A stretch of 64,000 bases of DNA from Acanthornis magna (GCA_036785705.1 JAWUZG010000295.1:248001-312000); one strand, 5' to 3'; positions 24,701 to 38,293 are shown, counted from the first letter of the stretch. A program made the numbers and translations. The notes: generated from the letters alone by a model not told the origin.

Positions 24701-25658
24701 GTCTGGCTGAGAAGTGTTTGCTTATCATCTTTTTTTCTCTCTCATAAAACTGCCGGCAGTCTACTCAGGTGCCTTTAAAGCTTGTACTGCTGACATCAGT
24801 TGGAGTTTCTGGGGAAGTGCTGTGATGCTGAGGAAGCAAGTTTAATAATTTCTGACGTTGATCCTATGTTGGTTAAAGAATGTAGGATTTTCAGGACAAG
24901 CCTGAGAAAAGATAGGCCACTGAGGAAGATGCTCTACTACTAAAAACATGTGCTGAAAGCCTGAGGAGTAACTTTTTGTTCCTCCAGAACAGCAATTGTT
25001 GTTTCATGCTAAGCAGGAGTTCTGACGGCAATTCATATAGATTTTCAGGTTCTGCAAAGCCATATGAGGTATTTTGCATGAGTAATGATCACTCCGAAAA
25101 AGAGCCTTTCTGCAGTAAGCTTAAAATCTAGGAGTGTGAATCAAATATAATGCACTGTACATACATCATCATAAGTGGTCTTGATACCCCAGAAAAAGTT
25201 TCTCTACACCGATCATTTTCATTAACAAGTTGCATGTGAGAAAGGTCAGTAATCCTTGTTCACACAGTGTCTCTAAATTGTCTATTAAAGTGCATGTTAA
25301 CAGTGACATCTTTTTTGAGAGGGAAAAGCCACTTGTTTATGTCTTTTGTCACTAATATGCTGAATGAAGTATTGAACTGAATGGAATGAGGTGGTGTCAG
25401 GGGCCAATGATGAGAGAAAAAGAACTGACAAAGGAGAAGGAAATGATACAGAGAATATGGAAATAAGTAGAAAGCAGAAATCTGTGTGGAAATGGAAAAG
25501 TGATCAATATATCTACAATTAATTCAGGCTAGGTGACACTGGGAAAAGGAGGCTTCAGAAATCTGCTACTGCGTTTTTGTTTCTGATTTCTTTAAACACG
25601 TGTAGTAGAAGAAAAATATTGCCAAATACAGGAAAGGCTGAAAAGAAAGTAAATCAAG
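24701..25658. other. Unique non-coding DNA
   Basis: Includes a 12-bp palindrome ACTGCCGGCAGT near 24752. It is otherwise AT-rich with no gene or repeat recognised. Confidence 0.5.
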
Positions 25659-25731
25659 AGGAAGGAAGGAAGGAAGGAAGGAATGGTGCGGAAGGAAGGA
25701 AGGGTGCGGAAGGAAGGAAGGAAGGAAGGAA
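25659..25731. repeat. GGAA microsatellite interrupted by GTGC
   Basis: About 73 bases of GGAA units are broken at two places by GGTGC, so that a GGTGCGGAAGGAAGGAA unit is itself tandemly repeated (about 25685-25718). GGAA is the core site of ETS-family factors. Frames without stops run through it on both strands (poly Gly-Arg-Lys-Glu one way, Leu-Pro-Ser-Phe the other), which is purely a result of the repeat. Confidence 0.95.
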
Positions 25732-28700
25732 TTATTCTCTGGAAGTGGGTACATCTGTGTCTTGAACAACAAAAATCATGCTCTTTCTGACTCCACTTCC
25801 TTGACACCTGCAAGCAAATGAAATATGTGCTAAAATGTCCAGTTATATGAAAATTGGTTTGGAAAGGGCAGCTAGAGTAAAATCTAAAATGAAGGCAGGA
25901 AAATAACAGAAATCATAAATAACAGGAAGTCATGACAGGGGCATAATCTTTTCCAGCCTTAATGATTTTATTATTTTATGAGATGTGGTAATACTATGTA
26001 AAAATAAGGCTCTCTGTAGAGTTGCCCAAAATAATATCTAGTAATCATTTGAGACATCCTATGTGGAATGGGTTGGTAAGTTGCAGACCTTACAGTGGTG
26101 CTGTAGCCTCGGGAGTGCTGGATTTCAGGGCGAATAAGCACAGGCAAAGCACATTGCATGCCTGTGGGCAGTAGAAACAAATGCTTCTTAGAGGTCACAA
26201 AGCCTCACAAAGAATCAATCTGTAGATACACATGTGCATGTGCCATGCATGTGCCAAGATACACTTTGTGATAGAACACTGATAGTGCAGGGCAGTAATG
26301 AGGGGCAGCACTGTAGGATTTAATTTGCTATTATTTTATTTTACAACCAAGTTAGATGTAGATGCATACTTGAATTTCTTAGGACCTGGAAGATTCTTCA
26401 GCCTGTGAAACCACATGATGAGAAGGTGTTTTCCCTGCCAGGCAGGGCAGGTCTGGCTTCAGACATCTCAGAAGAACATCCTGGTTTGGTCTCTTTGCTG
26501 CTTCTGTCTCCTTCTGCTCTGTCTTCTTCCACAATGCATAGTGTGTTATGCTATGTCCTGTTGAGGAGCTAAACCATGTCCATTTAACATGTGCCTGTTT
26601 GTCAAATGTTTTAATCTGTGAACCAAATACGTGGAATGTGCAGTTAGCTTGCAGGAGTAGGTAGTCATAGGGGTTTACATGGGCTGATTGAGTGGGGTTT
26701 TCGCCCTAGTTTTGCGGATGCTGTTGTATCATACCATGCTGCTTGTTTTCCAAAATTAAGCAGTATTTTAAGAAAAGAAAGGAAAGAAGCTTCCAGAAGA
26801 GTTTGATTTAAAATTACTTCAAGAATCCTGAACTATTAGCCATTTCATATGGAGCAATGCTAATGTTGTGCAATATGCATTAAAAGGGGAGGGGAAGAAT
26901 GAAATGCTTTCAAACAAATGACTAATGTGCACATTAGGACAAGTCTTCTTGCATCTTAGGCATTTTCATTTCTTACATTGTTATGACTACAAGTTCTACA
27001 TTTATTTACCACATAAAACTTTCATCTTTAGGGAATGAAAGATTTCCATATTAGCACAGCAGAAATTTCCTCAAAACTGTTATGATTTTTACTTACTAAT
27101 TAGGAAAATATTTTTGATCCTATGGATTGAAGAGAGACCAGGAGGTTTTCCATCTAACTAACTAGCTGTTATGCAACATGTGTGTTAAAATATAAATAGT
27201 CTTTATATCTCTCTAATAATTTATTTGATAACAAGTATGAGTGTTATTACCTTATGTGCATGTAACGAAGAGTGTCTCATGTTTTCTTGAATTCTACATG
27301 TCTGTGAAGTAGAGACACCTTTTTAGTAGAGCTACTGATTTTCATCAGCTATTCATAACAAAAATACAAACTGATTTTGTTATTAATATGGAATAGTGAT
27401 ATTTCAGTTTATTTTTAAAATTTTTTAAAAATTAATTTTGGACAAACAGGATTTTCCCTGTTCTGAACAGTAAAAACCAAAATCTGAAAGTCATTTAATA
27501 GAAGGCATTCTCACACTGGTAGGAATGCATGATAAAATGATGTTACAGAAGAGTTTGTAAGAAGATGTAAAATTATATGGATAAGTAGAATATCATGGCA
27601 GCTAAGAGTACCAATTTATATTATAGATTCTCCTGTGTTGAAACAGTAGCACAAGTTATTTTCATTCATTGCAAAATGAAAAGCCCACTCCCTAAGACAG
27701 AAATTCTTTTAAAGTTGCTCTGTGTGTTAAAGAGAATGTTGCAGTAGTGACCCCCTGAGTGCCACATGGGTCATCCTGAGCTCTCCCAGGGGATGCCCAA
27801 CTCCAGCATGAAAACAGAGTCCCTGCCTTTGCATGTGTTTAGCTGAAGAGCTTCACCACAAAGGCAAAGCTCTTCCGGTCAGTTCTGGTTGTTTTCAAGG
27901 CACTTGGAGAATCCTTCAGTCCCTGTTCTTACCTAGTGGCGCTGGGGAGAAAGAGAGGGAAGACACTGTCTTGGTGCTGCTCCCTTGCTCTTCACTTCTT
28001 CCAAGGCACTGCTGCTCAGCACTTTGCCCTGGTACCTCCAGAGGTCCTACTTACTGGTGAAGAGGGTCAGCAGTGCTATTTGCTGTAAGCTTCGCAGTAT
28101 TTTTTTCTTTTTTTAAAATGAGTAAATAATGTATAGCATCACCAGCAGTGTTGTTCTAGCTTTTGTTGATCTCTGTATCTGATCTTCACCAGGCTGGGAC
28201 ATTTTGTGGGGAGGCAGAGAATGACACAAAAATGTTCTAGCAGTAGATGGTGAGCAAAGTCTGTAGCATGAAGCCATCTGTGGCTTCTCTCTTGTGGTGG
28301 CACGATAGATCTGTTAAGGAGACTTTTGGAGGACTAGGAAGCTAGAATGGATTTTAATGATTTATTTTCTTTGAAGTGAGGTACTTGGCATTTGATGGTT
28401 TATGCAATAATGAACAAAATTTTAATATGTTGTAGGTTGTTGTCTGACACTTTCCCAGGATAGATTGCATGTCAGGCCTTTTATACTGTAAATATTTAGG
28501 AATAGCAGTGTTTGAAAATAGAGACTTGGCTATTCTACTAGCTTCACAGAAGTTTTCTTGCTTAAAGCAAGCATATCAAAGGATGATAATTAGTGCAACA
28601 GAAACGAGAGTAAATATTTCAGTGTTAGGTGTTTGAGTACTATTGCTTTGTGTTGGTCTTCTTTGAAAAAAACTTCATTTGGTGAAACTGGAGGACAAAG

Positions 28701-31289
28701 TGCAGTGGGCAGTGAGTTGAGTGCTTTGCAGGGTACATCACTCAGAAGGAAGAGGGCACCTGGGCTGCCTCACAAAGCTGGAGGAGACAGGTGCTGACTT
28801 GACCTTTGGTGATTCCTTCTTAGTGTTCTTGGGTTGTTTTTGGTTTTCCGGGTGTGCTGCCAGGAAGACTCGAGAATGGATTTTGCACTGTCTCCATAAG
28901 AGAAACACTGTGCCTCTCCCACCTCTCAGTGACATTGTACTACCTCATTTTTAGCAGCTTACTAAAGCAGAGGTTTAGCCTCATCCTGGCATGCCAAAGA
29001 TCCCTTCTACTCTGTGATGTCTGTAAGAGACAGAGTTGGTCAAACACTTTGTGTGACCGAAACAAAGTTCTTGTGCTGCAACAACAGAGTGAGTCAAAAT
29101 CTGCGTGTGGAAACTGTAATTCTCTCCCTTCCACTGGAGAGGTCATGTGGTTTTGAAGGTGCCTGCTCAGAAACCAATGTGACAGGTCCAAACCTAGTAA
29201 ACTGGTGATGGTCTTTTTCACAAGATGTTTGCAATTTGGGATAATTTTTTGTTACACGTTTTTCTAATCAGGCTTTACAAACAAAAGAATTTGAATTTAC
29301 AAGCCTTTATTCTTTCATTCAATCCTCTTAATTTAAGTTGATTTTGACCTATTCCAACTCTATTAATGATAAAATTGAAGAGGTGTTTTTGGCTACTCTT
29401 CATAAATATACAATGATCTACAGTGTTTTTTACTGAATAGAATTTGAATTTAAAATACCTAAAAGATTAGTATTGGCGTCACGTAATCTTATCTCAAATA
29501 TCCCTTTCTTTAATATGGGAGCTGGTTTCAGCTTTTCTAATACTTAATCCTTTTGCCTTGTAAATAATGCATATGCACTATGCCACTATTAAGAATTTAG
29601 TCTATTGTCTCCTATTTTTCTAATTTATATGGTCTCCCTGATATGAAATGAAGAAGATTCTGGGCATATTCCCCCAGGACAGGAAAACTGTTAGTAGAAT
29701 TCAATACTCTCTCCTACAGAAATTTGAATATATTTTGAATGCATTAAAATTGATCTTAAAAGGCAGCATTCTTTGTGGAAAGGTATCACTGTGCATTTGC
29801 AACAAGTTAAAAAAGTATTATTTATGTTCTACAAGTTTGCTGTTAGCTTTCAACAGTCTTAAAACTCAGAAAATTACTTTCAGGAGTCATTCTGCAGTGT
29901 GTTAGGATATCAATATAGCTCAGGTTTTACTTGTTGCAAATATGATTCTTGATATCACTTTGCAAGCAAATGCACTGTGCCCAGGGCTACAGCATACACT
30001 GAAAAATGCCTTCCTGGACACTGCAAGGACACAGATGCAGTCTGGGCTGATTTCCAAGCTACTGTGTCTGAAAATTCACCACATCACCTCTGCCAGCTCC
30101 TCTGTTTTTTGAAGGGATGAACTGAGGGGCACTGGGCATCTCACAATTGTGTATAGTGTTCTGCAGGTAGTTTTTTCAAAAGTGTAAAATTTTTGAAGTA
30201 AGGAAATCCTCCCTTGAGGCTCAGGCTGGCATACCATTTATGTACAAGTAAATAATGTGCAACCTTTTCAAAGGCAACACAAATCGTGAGTAAAAAAATT
30301 ACCTATCTGTGTGAAGATTGATAGAGTAGGCATCGAATTTTGTTCTGTAAAAATGCCAATAAAGATGGAAGGTGAGTCAAGCTGCTTTATACACCACCCC
30401 CCCAAAAAAAAAAGTTAAATAGACCTAAATGAAACCCTAAACTGCTCTAGGTGTATTAATATAAAATGGTAAAGTCATACAAATGGAGCAACATATCTGA
30501 GACAAGACTGTGTATAATAGTAGTTTCCTGAATAAAATAGCAATAATGCCAGATTCTTATAGACCGTTATTCACAATCTAGAAGATAACTTTCTAAATAT
30601 TTTTTAGTTTACAGCATATAAATAAATCAAAGAGTAAAATAATTGTATGTCAGACCATATGCTATCAAAGTATTTTACTGTGTAAGGGGCCTTAGAGATC
30701 CTGTATCACTTAATCATTTCATAAATATAGGTTTTCATTGAATATGAAATGTATACACAGTAAAGGCGAGTAATATGAATAGTACCAAAGTGACACATCC
30801 TGCAGTAGTAAATAATCCAGATAACTAAATTGATATACTCAGGGATACTTAACTGGCACATTTTGAGTTGTATTGAACAGTTACATGTATGGCAGTGTAG
30901 TATATCTCTTATTAGAGGTGGACTTTGACTCCAGTTACAATTTATTAAGTTGAAGAGTGACTACTTTTAAACTCAGCTAATTAATTATTAGCTTAATACT
31001 TGGCAGTGTTGTTACTTTGCAACAGGCTCTAAATCCAAGTTATTTATGATGGTAGTTGAGGCACTGCAAGGGATCAGTTTTCATGAGCTCTGAGTTACTG
31101 GGGTTTGTGGATCAGCACACACTCAGTCATGTACTCAGTAAGAAGAAAGGAAAGCGGAGCAGAGATGAGGAAATAATTGTGAAAGAATGTGGCTCCCACC
31201 ATGGTGCAATGGCAGCAGGAATTGTATCAGGCACACAAAATTAGCATCTTCATTTTTAGAGGCAAAATCCTATTTTACAATCACGATTA
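25732..31289. other. Unique non-coding DNA
   Basis: Mostly AT-rich. 27740-28060 and 28700-29160 are more GC-rich, with overlapping sense and antisense frames (60-100 codons) and no recognisable protein. CATGTGCATG-type short repeats occur at 26226-26255. A C7A11 run lies at about 30397-30415. No repeat family or RNA gene is recognised. Confidence 0.45.
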
Positions 31290-31480
31290 CTTTCAGCAGG
31301 GGCGTGAATGTGCATGAATTTATGGTTGGATCAGGAGTCCCACATGCCATGCAATCCTAGGCTCTTTAATTGGGACTTGCACAGAGAAATCGGAGCATCT
31401 GTGCTAAATTTTACTGACATTATGCTATCAGGAAACCCAGGCATCTGATTTAGTGCCATAACTTTAGGAACTGAACCCCT
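31290..31480. promoter_or_regulatory. Conserved-looking non-coding block
   Basis: Non-repetitive AT-rich sequence with homeobox-like TTTAATTGGG, GCATGAATTTATGG, and several CpGs (GGGGCGTGAATG, AATCGGAGC). Candidate enhancer by texture only. Confidence 0.17.
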
Positions 31481-32357
31481 CCTTCCTATATATAGCCAAA
31501 AATCTGAACAGACAATCTACACATACGGTGCCACATCTTGATTCTGCCTTAATTTAATGAAATGGTGCATTTAGAATTAAGTGATGGCAGAGTTTGGCCC
31601 ATCATTTAGCCAGTGTTGTTATGAGTAATGGAAGGTGGCAATTAAAAGCCTGTCCCGCAGGGGAATTTTGGGTTTCATGTGAAAGATGCTGGGAGGAGGA
31701 AGCTGTGGGGCTGGGGGAGGGCACACAGGCTGCTTCCAGCTGGTGTGAAGGGCTGATCTGCTGTGCATTCATTGCCCCTTGGTTTTGTCACAAGCAAACT
31801 TGTTCAAATAGGTTTTCAAAGAAAACGGGTCTGTCTTAAGCTCCAGTGTTTCTATCCTCTGAAACTCTCCTTTCTTTTTCATCACCTTCCTTCAGAGGTG
31901 AGCCATAATTAAGCTAAAAATAACAAAGCTGCTTCAGATTTTATCTCCTCTGGTGTCTCACTGCACCTGAGAGGTTAAAGCATTTATTTTACAAAAGAAA
32001 CCCACATACAGAAAATTTTGGTTTTGTTTTGATGTTATGTGTACTGATGATCATGAATGAACATATTTTATGAGTATTAAATATTGCAGGCTAGGTTCAA
32101 CCATAATAATTGGTAAGTTCCTGGAATTGCATGAATATATAATGAATTTTTATTAGACTTAATAAAAAAACTGAAGGAAATTTTATGCATAGATATGTAT
32201 CCAGAATTTTATTAAAAATGTAAATGCATTATAAAGCAGTAAAAGACAGTAATGTCTACCAAAAATATATATTACAATATTTTGTTTTGGTTAGTGTTAA
32301 TTTGTGTCAAATTCAAGCAATTGATAGTTCTGTTTTTTTCTCTTTTTTTTATTGAAG
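31481..32357. other. Unique non-coding DNA
   Basis: AT-rich, apart from a GC-richer patch at about 31640-31780. No repeat or gene is recognised. Confidence 0.5.
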
Positions 32358-32462
32358 CTGATTGTGGGTGGACTAATTTACTCTTGGGACATGAGTACCT
32401 GTCCAGGAGAGCTCTGAGGGATGTTTCGCTATCAAGTCCCTCAGTTGCATTCCTAAATTCAG
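32358..32462 (+). other. Candidate 105-nt exon
   Basis: A long pyrimidine tract (TTTTTTTCTCTTTTTTTTTATTGAAG) ends at 32357 and TTCAG followed by GTGAAG gives a good donor at 32463. The enclosed 105 bases (35 codons) are open in one forward frame, within a 111-codon frame at 32252-32587 that reads LLLGHEYLSRRALRDVSL in its centre. The antisense strand is also open over the same interval (32272-32598), which weakens the coding case. No protein family is recognised. Confidence 0.22.
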
Positions 32463-33578
32463 GTGAAGATGAATCTGTCTTCTGTCTTGTCTTTCCTTTT
32501 CGGCTTGAGCAAGTCTTGCTGCAAGTGAATGTGTTAAAATACAGTAAAAGAGGAGGCATGAAACTGATTTTTATCCCCAGGCTGTAGTCACATGTCACAG
32601 ATCAAGGTTATAAGAAACTGTGGGCTGCAGTATGGCAGGGAGCAGACACTGCTGTGGCTCCTGTAGGTTCTGTTCCTATGGGGGAAATGATCAGGCTTGG
32701 TCCTTCAGCCTGTCTCAGAGAGGAGTTCTGTGTGTCATTGCACTCACACATTGTACAGAGCCCTGTCCTTAGGACATCATTTTAACATGAACTCTTTGAT
32801 TTCTTACACAAAAAATTTAGGAGCCGTGCGATCGGTATTTGCGTAATCTAGGTTTTATATTTCAAATAAGAAAATGTTCGATGGATGTGACCAAAAGGCA
32901 GCTTTAGCCAGTCTTGCCATCTGAGCACCCCTCAGCCCCACCACTGTTTGGCTGCAAAACACATGTCACAGAGTATGGTCGTGTCCAGTGAGCCCATGCC
33001 CTGGGCTCCCCAGAACTGGAGAATGGAAATGACAGATTCCTGTTAGGGCCAGGTCCAGTTTGGTTTTTGCATTCAACCAAGTTTGTAGCAGACACAGAAT
33101 ATTCCTGTCATATATCCTGTTCCTTCTATCCCCCTCCATGTCTCCTTTCCCAAGACCATAGAGTGGAATAGAAGATACGTTGATTTCTTGTTCTTGCTCT
33201 GTAAAAGAAGTAAAGCCCAGCAGCTTAACAGGCTTCAACTGTCTGAAGCTACTGCACACATCTTTAGTGTCAGCATTTTATTTTTGCAAACAAAAACAAA
33301 GTCTAAAAAAACCCCATGTGATTTTGAAGCATTAAAAATGCCTTTTTCTTTCCCCTTTTAAAACAAAGCATTAAATAAAATAAAAAGAGATTCCAAACCC
33401 GAATGTCCTGCTGCTTTTAGAAAATTCATCTCAAAATCCCTTTGAGTGTAACGAATTAATAGAGCATGTAGCTGTTTAAACTTAAGGTGGGGATACAGAT
33501 GCCTTACATCACAGAAACTAAAGACAGAGCAGACTTTACAGTATTTAAACTTCTGCATGTAAAATTATGCCATTGTTG
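32463..33578. other. Unique non-coding DNA
   Basis: No gene or repeat family is recognised. Antisense frames of 63-97 codons at 32904-33259 resemble no known protein. Confidence 0.5.
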
Positions 33579-33642
33579 CTTGTAAATATGCTAAAAGCCT
33601 CCTGTAGTGTCTTGTAAATATGCTAAGAATCCCCTGTAGTTA
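33579..33642. repeat. 32-bp tandem duplication, two copies
   Basis: Two adjacent 32-base units begin CTTGTAAATATGCTAA and end in C-rich CTGTAGT. They differ at about six positions. A local slippage duplication of moderate age. Confidence 0.85.
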
Positions 33643-33719
33643 ATTCTCCCACTACTGTTGGTAGAAATGAGAGCAAAGAAAATGTATTTCTTACATTATA
33701 GCCTCATTTCCCAGGTGTA

Positions 33720-34040
33720 AATCTGCTGTTTTGTTTGGCATTACCAGCTCCGCTCCTTGACTGACAGGTTTCAAAGTTTGCCATAATTGTGAGCTGTGCT
33801 CTCATTCACTGTGCTTTAGAATCAGCAGGGAGTGGTACTCTGTGCTGTTTTCTCAAAGAAAGGGCATTACAGTGGCAGCATCTAATAAATCCTGAAAGCA
33901 TCCCCCCCTCTCTTGGTATCTTTCAAATTCCTGTAATAGCACAATTTCCTTTCCATTAAAGCATCATAGTCTGAGCTGTGGTAATTATAATTGTCTTAGA
34001 ACTCCCATTATAAACCAGAGTTTCTCTGTGTTATGGAAAA
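33720..34040. promoter_or_regulatory. Conserved-looking non-coding block
   Basis: About 300 bases of non-repetitive sequence with motifs such as CTGACAGGT (TALE/MEIS-like TGACAG), CCATAATTGTGAGC, TTTCCATTAAAGC and GGTAATTATAATTG. No transposon similarity is seen. The texture is that of a developmental enhancer. This is inference only. Confidence 0.2.
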
Positions 34041-37000
34041 AATGGTGTAAGTAGGCCTGACACACTGTCTATCAAATGCTATTCTGTGCTTGCTTCCTAA
34101 TATTCATTCCAGGAGCAAAACAGTACAGGTAGAAAATGAGAAAAACTCCAGGAAATCCTGGTTAGCTACAGTGAAAGAGGGGCTGGCATACAAGTGCTGC
34201 ACTGGAGAAAAGGTGCCAGGGCACCTTTCCATGGCCTGCCAAAGCATCACTCAGCGGCAAAGTCATGTAAGGGTCGAAGTCTGAGCAGTGCCATGGAGGG
34301 GCTGCTCACAGCACAAGGTGCTTTTCTTCAGGGGCTGCTTTTCTCCAGGGGTCTGCTCTGGTCCAGTCGAGAGTCCTGTCCTGGGTGCAGCAGCCTCGTG
34401 GACCTGGACAGATCCTGCTTGGGGTACTCTGATGCTACATGGGCTATTCTGGGGGAGGGTCAGAACAAACATCATGAGCCTGAGCCAGCTCCTCAGTTTG
34501 CAAAGTGAGATTGTGCTCCAGCAGCACAGACCACAGACCTTTCTGGTCTCTCCCAGCAGGGACCAGTTCACAGGACAGATACACAGTGATAAAATTGGTT
34601 TTCAGCTTTGTGTTTCACTGAGATTTGGGACGGAGGCAGAAGTATTTAGGGTCAGTTCGGGGTTCAGAAAAAAATGAGTAAATATTGCATTTTCATTGTG
34701 CAAATCTGATTTTCCCACTGATTGCAGAGCCAGCAGTAAGGTACATCATTAAAATACTAATTCAGAAGTCATTTATGATGTACTAAAACTGGCATACCCC
34801 TATTGAGTAATGTACTGCAGTCAGTAGAATTTATCTGAAATGATGCCACCTTCTGAAGAGGGACACTGTTTGGTCAGATCTCTCCGTTTAGTCTTTAATC
34901 ATTCTTCTTTTCTTCTTGAAAAATCTGCTGCAACTGTTGAGATTCAGTTTCCTGTATTTTCCTGACTGCTATCTGTTTGTTTCACTGTATGGTTGAAAAT
35001 TTATTATTTTAGACAAAATGTATTATTTTATTGTCTTGTTTGGTGTGTAAGAGCCTAAGTACTTGGACAGACCTCAATACTACCATCCTAACGTCCTGTA
35101 GGTTCTGCTAAAATAGGATCATATTTCTCTTATTATGCTCTTTAATGTGAAAAGCATAGTTTACATGCCTATTTAAATACCCTCTTTCTGCTATTTATTA
35201 TTTTATGTGCTGTTTTTCACCTTTCAGCACGAGCCAATATAATTGCCTTTATGTACTTTCAGGTGAAGAATGGTTTACTCACCAGGCAAAAAAAAAAAAG
35301 TTATTGGGTATAAATAACTTCTGAGTGTGTCCCAACATTCTTGTATTTATTACAAGTTCAAGAGAGAGTGCTACCTAGTTTGAGAGCAATTCTTTGCAGA
35401 AAATAGATTGCAAAAAGTGCAGCATGTGTCTAGAGAGTTTTCAAAACCACAATTCTATTTGTGGTGCAAGGAACAAAGAACTGTGAAATACATGGTAAAA
35501 CATAATGCACAGTGATTTTTACATACCAAAGGTGCTGACACGTACTAAAAGACACATGTGCTAACAAAGACCTGAATGTTAAAGGTCTGTTTAAAAGCTA
35601 AATTAAATTCTGAATAGACTGGAAATACTCAGAAATATATTTTAAGGGTTTAAAACATGAGACATTATGTCTTTCTGCTTCCTCTTTCTTTTGTGTCAGC
35701 TGGGCTTTATTTGGTTTTTTTTTTACCCTCTATTGGGTTCTGTCAGTTTTCTAGAAAGTACTTCTATAATGAGGTGTCTGTAGAAATTTTGCTAGCTTTA
35801 TTTAACTCCTGTAACTGCTTACCCAGACCTTGGTGCAGTACATTATTTCACCACGGGTTAAGCTGTTATTGTCCAGCAGTCTCTACTCATACTTCTTCCT
35901 GCTTCTATATAACACCTCTGTCAAATGTTCTGCTTAATGTTTAGTGCAGTATGTTGGATGGCTTTGTAGTGTTTTCTCTCTAGAGCCTTAAACGTATCGC
36001 TAGAGAGGTGTCAGTATTGCAAAAATGAAATTTTGAATAGTTCATCTCATTTTGTCTGGAGTTTTGTTATAGCTTCAATTCAGTCTGGTCTACATGGGAA
36101 GTCCCAACTAATTTTTTTGGTATTTTTTCATTAGTTGATAAAAGAAAACAACCAGACAGTAAACTTGGCAGAAATGATGATTTTTTTTTTTTTTTAATTG
36201 GAGAATGGCTGGCTTTGAGGTTCATTTTTTCAGGACTAGTTAGAGAAAGTCCTTGAACTCCACAAACTTTATTCGTGTGTCACTGTACTAATTTCTGAAC
36301 AGGTTCTTCTACAGCTCTTCCCATTTCTTCCTATTTCTTCCTAATCTTGTCCCACTGGAAGTCACCAGATTTTTCATCTGAATTGTGTTTCCCAAAATAT
36401 GTGGAGTCTTGTGATTGAACAGTGCTAGTTTATAAAGATATTGTTGGGTTTAGAATCCAAAATCTTTGAAATTTGAAATATTTGAGCTTAGGTGCTTTCC
36501 AATGTATAAATATTGATTCTTAGTACACATTGGAACAGTCAAAAGTAAAGGTTGATGTTAAGAAAATGAATGAAGAACATTCCTTCCTTTTTATCATATC
36601 ATTTCTGTTCATCTTATTGTGACTTTCAGGGTTATCACTGAAGCTTCTTTAAAATTTTGCAATTGCATAATGGTCTAAAAGTTGTGAATTACAAGGTGAA
36701 AAATGGAAAGACTTCAAAGTCTCTTGGCCCCTCCAGTGTATAAAGATACTTTTTGGTATCCTTAAAGATTAACTTACTTAATGATTATTTACAGTATGCA
36801 TTATGTTTCAATGAATCTCCATCTTTCTGCTGGGATATTTTTATGGTCATTAATTTCAATACTGGATATTTTGTTTCAGTACCATCTAACTTGCTAATCT
36901 GTGCAATTGTGTACTGTAAAATGGTGTCCTCCTGAACTTTGCATTTCCACTCTTTCTTCTGAATCCATCCACTTATTTTTTTCCTTCCTCTCTTCTGAAT

Positions 37001-38293
37001 ACCTCCATATTGATGTCAATCACTATTGCAGTACCTTCCAGTACCGCTCTGAAGTGCATAAACTTGCTCTTAGACTAGCAGCTTTTCCTGGTGTCTTGGT
37101 ACAGATCTGCTCAGGTGACAGTGCTGGTGAAAAGCAATTTAAACCAGCCCAGTGATTGTTGGCAGTCACTCTGCCATCTCTCTCCTCCACTTAACTAAAT
37201 GTAAACATCATTCATTTTCCGGCTTCAAAAAGTTTATAATTTCTGTACCCTGCAAAGCTGCTATGTGTACCTGGGGGGATAAGCAGCCAGGAGAGATGTT
37301 CTGGACAATGATTTTATCCTATCTGCATTGCTCTCTCCTTGCAGGTATCATACCAGTGTTCATACCATTCTTGAGTCCAGTGAGGAGTCAAGAATCACAG
37401 CCCACCCATAATTGTCCAAAGCTGTTTTTAAAAGTTTCCTGTCATACCTGGGGAAAAAATGCCTTTGCCTTTACCTGCTTGGGGTTAGTCCTGCCCACAT
37501 ACAGGGAGCAGGAGTGGTAGCTCCGTGTTGCTTTGGCCTTGGGATGCTTGTCTGTGCTAGCCTGAGCCTAATCTTGCTGACTGTGCTGCCTTTGGTAGCC
37601 CTTTCCATGGTAGTCTTATATTTAGGAACTACCTTTTGTTTTGTCAGGCACTGGGTCCTGGGGTCATCTCTCATGCTCCTGTACCTGGTGAACAGGTGAG
37701 CAGGCTTTGAGGTCTGAGCTGGGGATGAGTGTGGAGTTCCAAGTCTCTTGGCCCATCTCTTGGCAGTATCTGAGGGCACTTACGTGTCCTCAAAGGGAGC
37801 TACTACTATGACTAATTATTTACACTAAATAGCTCCCAAAATGTCCTAGATGTAGTATCAGCATACAAGAACAGCTTACTGAAATATTTCCATAGGATGA
37901 CATTATATGATATATATTTCCAAATCCAAAAAAGGTAGTGAGCAAGCTAAAGTTTAATAGTGCCTTTTCCATCTCTTTTCCTCCCCCAGTTTTCTCTTTG
38001 AAGGTTTTTACTAATTCTTTTGTAAACTGAATCTCTCCGTTCATTCAGAATAATTAAAACCATTTCTTCAGTCTTAAATGTTGGATATCAATTCTGGCCT
38101 GCTGCTATGATGATAGAAAACGTGATATAAAGATTTTAATTGACAGTCTGAGCTGAATCACTATGCCTGTTAACTGTCAAGGACAACCTGTCCTGGTGAT
38201 ATTCCTGCAGGTTTGCCAGGTCCCTCAGCGATCCTGAGGAAACCATAGTAGCTCTGTCTGCCAAGTTTTTTCTGTGTATTTCAGTGTAAAAGG
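34041..38293. other. Unique non-coding DNA
   Basis: 34180-34600 is GC-richer, with 102-129-codon frames overlapping on both strands that match nothing known. A T-run lies at about 36180-36196. A hydrophobic 95-codon frame at 37412-37699 (Leu/Val-rich) has no recognisable family and overlaps a 102-codon antisense frame and a 122-codon same-strand frame. I treat all of these as chance. Confidence 0.45.

Noticed and set aside
25577..25765. Gly-Arg-Lys-Glu repeat protein frame
   Set aside because: It is a translation of the GGAA microsatellite.
37412..37699. Leu/Val-rich 95-codon frame resembling membrane segments
   Set aside because: Hydrophobicity follows from T-rich codons. No family is recognised and other frames overlap it.
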